From Rhipicephalus microplus (Eukaryota > Arthropoda > Arachnida > Ixodida > Ixodidae): a stretch of 64,000 nucleotides of DNA. Position numbers and translations under genes: made by a program. Below the pieces are notes generated by a model. The model had not been told where the DNA came from, made no database searches, and was given only the letters and a program-made list of their open reading frames with translations. The stretch spans positions 141,188,832 to 141,252,831 of the forward strand of contig NC_134710.1 in assembly GCF_043290135.1 (NCBI RefSeq), written 5' to 3'. This document shows, one piece after another, positions 59,650-64,000 of this stretch. Each line of letters begins with the position of its first letter. Within the stretch, counting starts at the first letter, position 1.

Positions 59650-62605
59650 CACTCTTAAAAAATGGAGTGACGTTCTCTCCATTTCGGGAGAAACGGCGAT
59701 GTCCCCAATGTTCGTCTTTAAATAGAGAAACGTTGCTCCCTCATCCACGGAGAAACACGTTCCTCGTTATGAAAATCAACATGGCTGCCCCCCGGCGAAG
59801 CGAGTAGGCTTAGCAAATGCAACGATTTTCGACTGATAAAGAGTACACGGCACTGAACGTTACAAAAAACGGTCCCGCTGAGCTTGATATTGCATGAAAT
59901 GATTATAAAAACAAGCAGACGAACCTGTGGCGGTGAACACATCGCGAAAGAGAACGACGCAGAAAGTACGTTTCGTTCGGTCAGCAAAGCCACGTTCACT
60001 CCGATAGACACGGATATATACTGCAGAGCCCTCACCTGAAGAGTGCATGCTAAGCTTGCTGTATTTATTTCTCGCAGATTCACATAGTGTAGCGACGTTA
60101 TCCATGCGTTTACGGGTCCGCAGGTCACGATATGTGCCTCCAAAACGTAGACTCGATCGCAGCGAAACCATTCTGACTCAGTATTTCAGCTTTGATAGAC
60201 AGATGTTCAACGTTATATAAGTAGCTGGAGGTGTGAGAGCGTCATAGCCGTGAAGTAGGTGGTAGCTGGCGCCATCTGGAGGGACTAAACAAAACTAAAA
60301 AATGTAGACTACCGCGTCGTACGTTGTCATACCTACTTTCACGGCCCCCTTGCGGATTGCTTACGCCTCAGCCCATTCAGGATCATTTACGTCACAGCCC
60401 ATTGAGGATTACTCTCACTGGCAGCGGAAGCCGAAATATGTGCTGGTGCAATGCATATAACTACACATGCACACATACTGCACATATAGTACGCAACAAG
60501 TATACGATAACATATACGCTAACAAGTACGCAACAAGAGCACAATCAACCACTCACAGCAACGACCCACACTACGACGTGTTTACTCACATCCTGCTATG
60601 AAAGCGCGCTAGCTTATATAGCGATGAATTTCGACTGACCATAGTGGCACAGGTTACAACTAGGTTTTCTTACACTTTTTTTATGTTTTGTATCAATACC
60701 ACAACATTCGCACACGTAAATATATTGTATTTGATGCTTAGACAAACGCGAGTTTATCAATGGTTGCACAATAATGAACCGAATAATTACTAGAGCTTAT
60801 CAGGTTTTCACGAAGCCGGATACCCCCAAGCCTTGCATAGAATGCCCACGGCATTCCGAACGCTGCGCCATCTGTCGACCACTGCCACAGTTACTTTTTT
60901 TTTCTTGAATCCTCCGAGAGTGCTAACACTTGCCGCGCGTTAGCCATTTCGGAGGTCACGTTTTTTTTTCTTCTTGTTACTTGGAGAGGGCGCAGCATGC
61001 AGACCAAGCTTTGTCTCCGTCGTGGTAGGTGTTCTGTGGTCACGTCGACCTCGTTTAGTTGCTTCGTCCTAACGTTTGCTTATATTCTTTTTACGTGCGT
61101 ATCACAAGTGTGACCCTTAGCCATGGATACAGTACACCACTAGCTTTTCAATGACAAGGTTTTTGATGCGGTAACGACCGTCCTAGCAGTGTATACGTAC
61201 GTTACAACGCGGGTCTTGCGAGAGAAATAAGCGATGACCTCGCATCTGACGGTATTTTTTCGTGAGCTATGACAGTGGCTGTTGGCGTCGTGGCAGCTCT
61301 ACTACTTGAGTGGAGGAACTATCGCTGCAGTGCGCAAGTTTACTATAACTTTATAGAATGTTGTGTCTGCATACTTTTCTGCTTCAGATGCCTCTCGCGA
61401 TTCGCCTCGCGAGTCAACTGGCAATCATAGTGCGTGTCACAATTTTGTTGTTAGCGCTGTGGCTGTGGTGGTTATTACTCTGGATTCGGAATACTCTTTT
61501 CACAAAGGTGAGTGAGCGTTAGTACTTACTTGCTGTGCACAGCTGTTACTAGAAGTGCATTTTGTGTTGAGTTTCTCACGATAAAGGAGAATCATGGACG
61601 AGAAAGTCATACTGCAGCTGTGCATAATTCCTTTCTAATTCTCAGTGCTGGCATGGGCAATTCAAAACGAATGCGATTCAGAATTTGGTTTAACCTACAG
61701 AAGTCATTGGTTCACTTTTCACAAAAATTTAGTTATGATGATGTTTGAAAAGTTTCTGGTGGTTGTAACCTAGCCTGGCGAATAAACACTCGGTGAAACT
61801 TCGCAGCCTGTTTCCCTTTGTGCTTTCACCTGCCGTGGTAGCGTAGCCTTATTGGGTGTCGTGTGACTATGCTGGAGGACGAAGGTTTGACTTCCGGCCA
61901 CGGCGGCCGTATTCGAATGGGGTAAACTCCAAAGAACATCCATATGGCGGTAGTGGCACGTATAACTCTATCATAAATTGTATATGATCGTACTTTCACG
62001 CATGGACTGTACAGTGGTATCAGGTTTCCTAGAATGATGAAAAATTAAGTGTGATGCTTTTTTACGCGCCTCGTTGAATTCATGAGTGCTGTTGGTGCCG
62101 TGCGAAACTAAAAATGCGTGGGCTTACCAAGTATGTCGACACCGAAAAAAATCATTATTTTTTACACTCTAAGGTAATCGATAAAGCAAGACTGCTTGGG
62201 AAGCAGAGCTCCTTGTATTCGTGACAAATTGGTAGTATGAAACAACACGAGACACACATGGAAGTGTGCGGAGCATCGTGCGAGTGTCTGACGATAAAAA
62301 AAGACAGGCTTTTACTCTACACTAATACAACAAAAGAAAACATCACTCCTGCATTGCTTACAACAATCTTAGGTAAAAGCAATCGCTCGCGACTGGCCGC
62401 GGCCGGCTATAGGCTTGGCGTGCGCATACGCGCGCGCAAGACCCCCGTGATTGAGGAGAAACTTGAACGCTGAAGGAGGAACGTTGCTCCTTTGGTCCTT
62501 GCCGCGAGAGGGCGCGACGGGTAAAGCGCCCGAAAGGGAGGAAGTCGCTGCGCCCAAGGAGAAACGGAGCCCGTTTCTCTATTCTCGCTCCCTTTTTTTA
62601 GAGTG
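59650..62605. mobile_element. ~2.96-kb TIR element without recognisable transposase
   Basis: Comparison with the uninterrupted RTE copy shows the insertion point. The ends are inverted: CACTCTTAAAAAATGGAGTGA at 59650 versus CACTCTAAAAAAAGGGAGCGA read inward from 62605. A 2-bp TG duplication flanks them (59648-59649, 62606-62607). A further degenerate inverted segment contains AACGTT(G/C)CTCC. The interior has only short frames. It is probably a non-autonomous or decayed DNA transposon; the superfamily is not clear from the ends. Confidence 0.7.
61832..61960 (+). repeat. tRNA-like SINE fragment
   Basis: CTGCCGTGGTAGCGTAGCC (A-box-like), then GAAGGTTTGACTTCCGGCC (B-box-like, two mismatches) and CACGGCGGCCGTATTCGAATGGGG, followed by AAAGAACATCC. 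The layout matches tick tRNA-derived SINEs of the CGGCGGC type, but the body differs from Ruka. Confidence 0.5.
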
Positions 62606-62740
62606 TGAGGGTTAATTGCTGTATTCATAGAAGGTTGTGGCCAGGTACTGCACTAGGATGGCCAATCCTTCTCTGGTGAGGGAGTTCATTACCAGCAGCT
62701 GGTCACTAAGGAGGCCAGACCTGTTCTTTTTTTAACAATT

Positions 62741-63149
62741 CCTTCATCACGCCTTTTGAATAAGTATATGATTGAGAATGGACCGGCACCCGCCTTCGAA
62801 CCGAATTTTGTCATTGCATGCTAGGCTGCTGCGCTATCTCGAAGTAGTTGGTTCTGTTGCCCTTTCTCAACAATGTAGAACACTCCCCGAGAGCCTACAA
62901 GCTCTCAACTTGAACTGACTCTTAACTCGGCAGGCCTTTTTGTCTTAGCTGTTTGAAAGTCCGTCTTTTCATTTAGAAAACGGCGTGGTTTTCAGCTTCT
63001 AATATTACGAGCTTAGACTGGCTTAGTTCCCTGGATGACCTTTCTCTCCTTTAACTTCTTCCAGTCTCGCTAAATTTTGACGTTGTTAGCTTCAAAGTTT
63101 CCTCAATGTGACTTTTTCTTTCAAGTGGTTCGTGTTACAGGCGCCGTTA
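62741..63149. other. Spacer, nothing recognised
   Basis: No feature was recognised. Confidence 0.45.
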
Positions 63150-64000
63150 ATTCGGGAGGCGATCACCGGGCTAATTCCAAGGGCCGAAGTATCGGCCCCC
63201 CGAACTGCACCACGAAAGCGTGGACAATTTTGAAGTGGTCCTTTTTGGCGCGCCAGCGGACGCCGGCTGTGGCCCAAAGAATAAATCAGAGCCGAGAGTT
63301 GATAAACAAAACAAAATTATATTCTCAATAATGGCAAATCAAAACAATACACAAGTATGCACCCTCCACAATAGTTGCATACAATATGTCACCAATCAAA
63401 CACAGTACAATCCAGTACAGCAGCCACACTCGAAACAATGGACATAGACAACAATACGCACTACAATGCAGTCGCATGCATTGAACAACCAAGACACGTA
63501 AGGACTAAAGAGATAAAAAACCTATTCAGTCCAAAGTTCTTGGAACAAAAGTCTGGATGATACTCTTCCGAGAATCACTCACTCAAAGTCCAGCGATGTT
63601 GTCGTTCCGCTGCCCCCGAAGTTTTTCTTCCAGGAAACCTCGCGTTCCGCTGCCCCCGAAGTTTCTCTTCCAGGAAACCTCTGTCGTTCCGCTGCCCCCG
63701 AAGTTTCTCTTCCAGAAAACCTCACGTCTTCAATTGGCCACTCTCCAAGCTTCAAACTTCTTCGCCGCAAACACTTCGGCTTCACACACGCAGCTGTTGC
63801 CACGCGTCTTCACTCGACAGCGGTAGACACACGCTCTTGCCTGTAGCTCGAGCCTTCACCCCTCATGTGGAAATCCTCTTCTTCTCCTGCTTTGTCACTA
63901 CGGACAAAACCTTCGCCGACTACACGGTGGGATAGCCAACGCGCTCTGGCGCTAACTTCTGTCTTCTCCTGATCTCTCATCTCGGCTGCTCGATTAAATA
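63150..64000. other. Unclassified, possibly LTR-related sequence
   Basis: A GC-rich segment (63160-63290, with GGCGCGCC at 63246-63253) is followed by an A/C-rich stretch and by three tandem units of 40-42 bases. Composition and layout resemble the end of an LTR retrotransposon on the minus strand, but no LTR pair or coding region is in the window. Confidence 0.3.
63604..63725 (+). repeat. Three 40-42-bp tandem units
   Basis: GTTCCGCTGCCCCCGAAGTT begins units at 63604, 63644 and 63686, each continuing TTCTTCCAG(G/A)AAACCTC. The units differ by a few bases and a 2-base indel. Confidence 0.93.

Larger units (their letters stand above)
58744..62740 (-). pseudogene. Deleted RTE-like copy, split by a TIR element
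   Basis: The minus strand has the RTE 3' end with an (ATG)n tail at 58744-58755 and a reverse transcriptase fragment (59394-59026: VKEYVYLGEVVS, FGKHSQIMND, AETWRL). At about 59550 the sequence jumps to the 5' region of the element (matching 52320-52410), so most of the coding part was deleted. At 59650 it is interrupted and it resumes at 62606 with GGTTGTGGCCAGGTACTGC, matching 52440-52520. It belongs to the same family as 49482-52630. Confidence 0.8.

Overview
The window looks like intergenic or intronic DNA from a metastriate hard tick (Rhipicephalus/Dermacentor type). The evidence is several copies of a tRNA-derived SINE that matches the Ruka family described from Rhipicephalus, tick-type non-LTR and Ty3/gypsy coding remnants, long TA microsatellites and degraded AT-rich spacers. 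No bacterial or viral gene organisation is present. No complete host protein-coding gene could be established; two places have promoter/first-exon features and are given as candidates only.

Layout. 1-5.2 kb: first copy of a ~4.2-kb duplicated block carrying a non-LTR 3' fragment, a TA array with SINE-like sequence and a Tc/mariner-like DNA transposon with ~200-bp inverted repeats. 5.4-9.1 kb: a second non-LTR 3' end, two Ruka SINEs and a ~145-bp tandem repeat. 9.1-13.4 kb: mostly featureless, with a possible CRE/ATGGCGGC promoter and first exon near 11.7 kb. 13.8-25.7 kb: a gypsy-type LTR retrotransposon (A) inserted in the ~145-bp repeat. Its 5' LTR is split by a non-LTR element (B), which in turn holds a minus-strand LTR element (C) with an open 613-codon gag-protease frame. 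25.7-28.4 kb: nothing recognised.

28.4-30.6 kb: two direct copies of a ~600-bp unit with a TATA box, an upstream palindrome at identical spacing and a short conserved ATG segment ending in a splice-donor-like site; possibly tandem genes. 30.8-31.5 kb: 3' end of a minus-strand gypsy element. 33.7-36.1 kb: a CR1/L2-like element with a 679-codon reverse transcriptase frame, abutting a SINE in opposite orientation. 38.9-42.9 kb: second copy of the duplicated block. 42.9-43.6 kb: RNase H end of a non-LTR element. 44.7-49.3 kb: a decayed minus-strand Jockey-like element containing a foldback insertion and a Ruka SINE. 49.5-52.6 kb: a full-length minus-strand RTE element with 13-bp target duplications. 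53.1-58.5 kb: a second complete but inactivated gypsy-type element (D). 58.7-62.7 kb: a deleted RTE copy split by a ~3-kb terminal-inverted-repeat element. 63.2-64 kb: unclassified sequence with a 40-42-bp tandem repeat.

The coding content is therefore almost entirely selfish DNA in layers. The nesting gives a relative order: ~145-bp repeat, then gypsy A, then non-LTR B, then LTR element C. Most elements carry stops, frameshifts or lost catalytic residues (RTE endonuclease GDFN to GNFN; element D YLDD to YLDA; Jockey-like YADD to YPDN).
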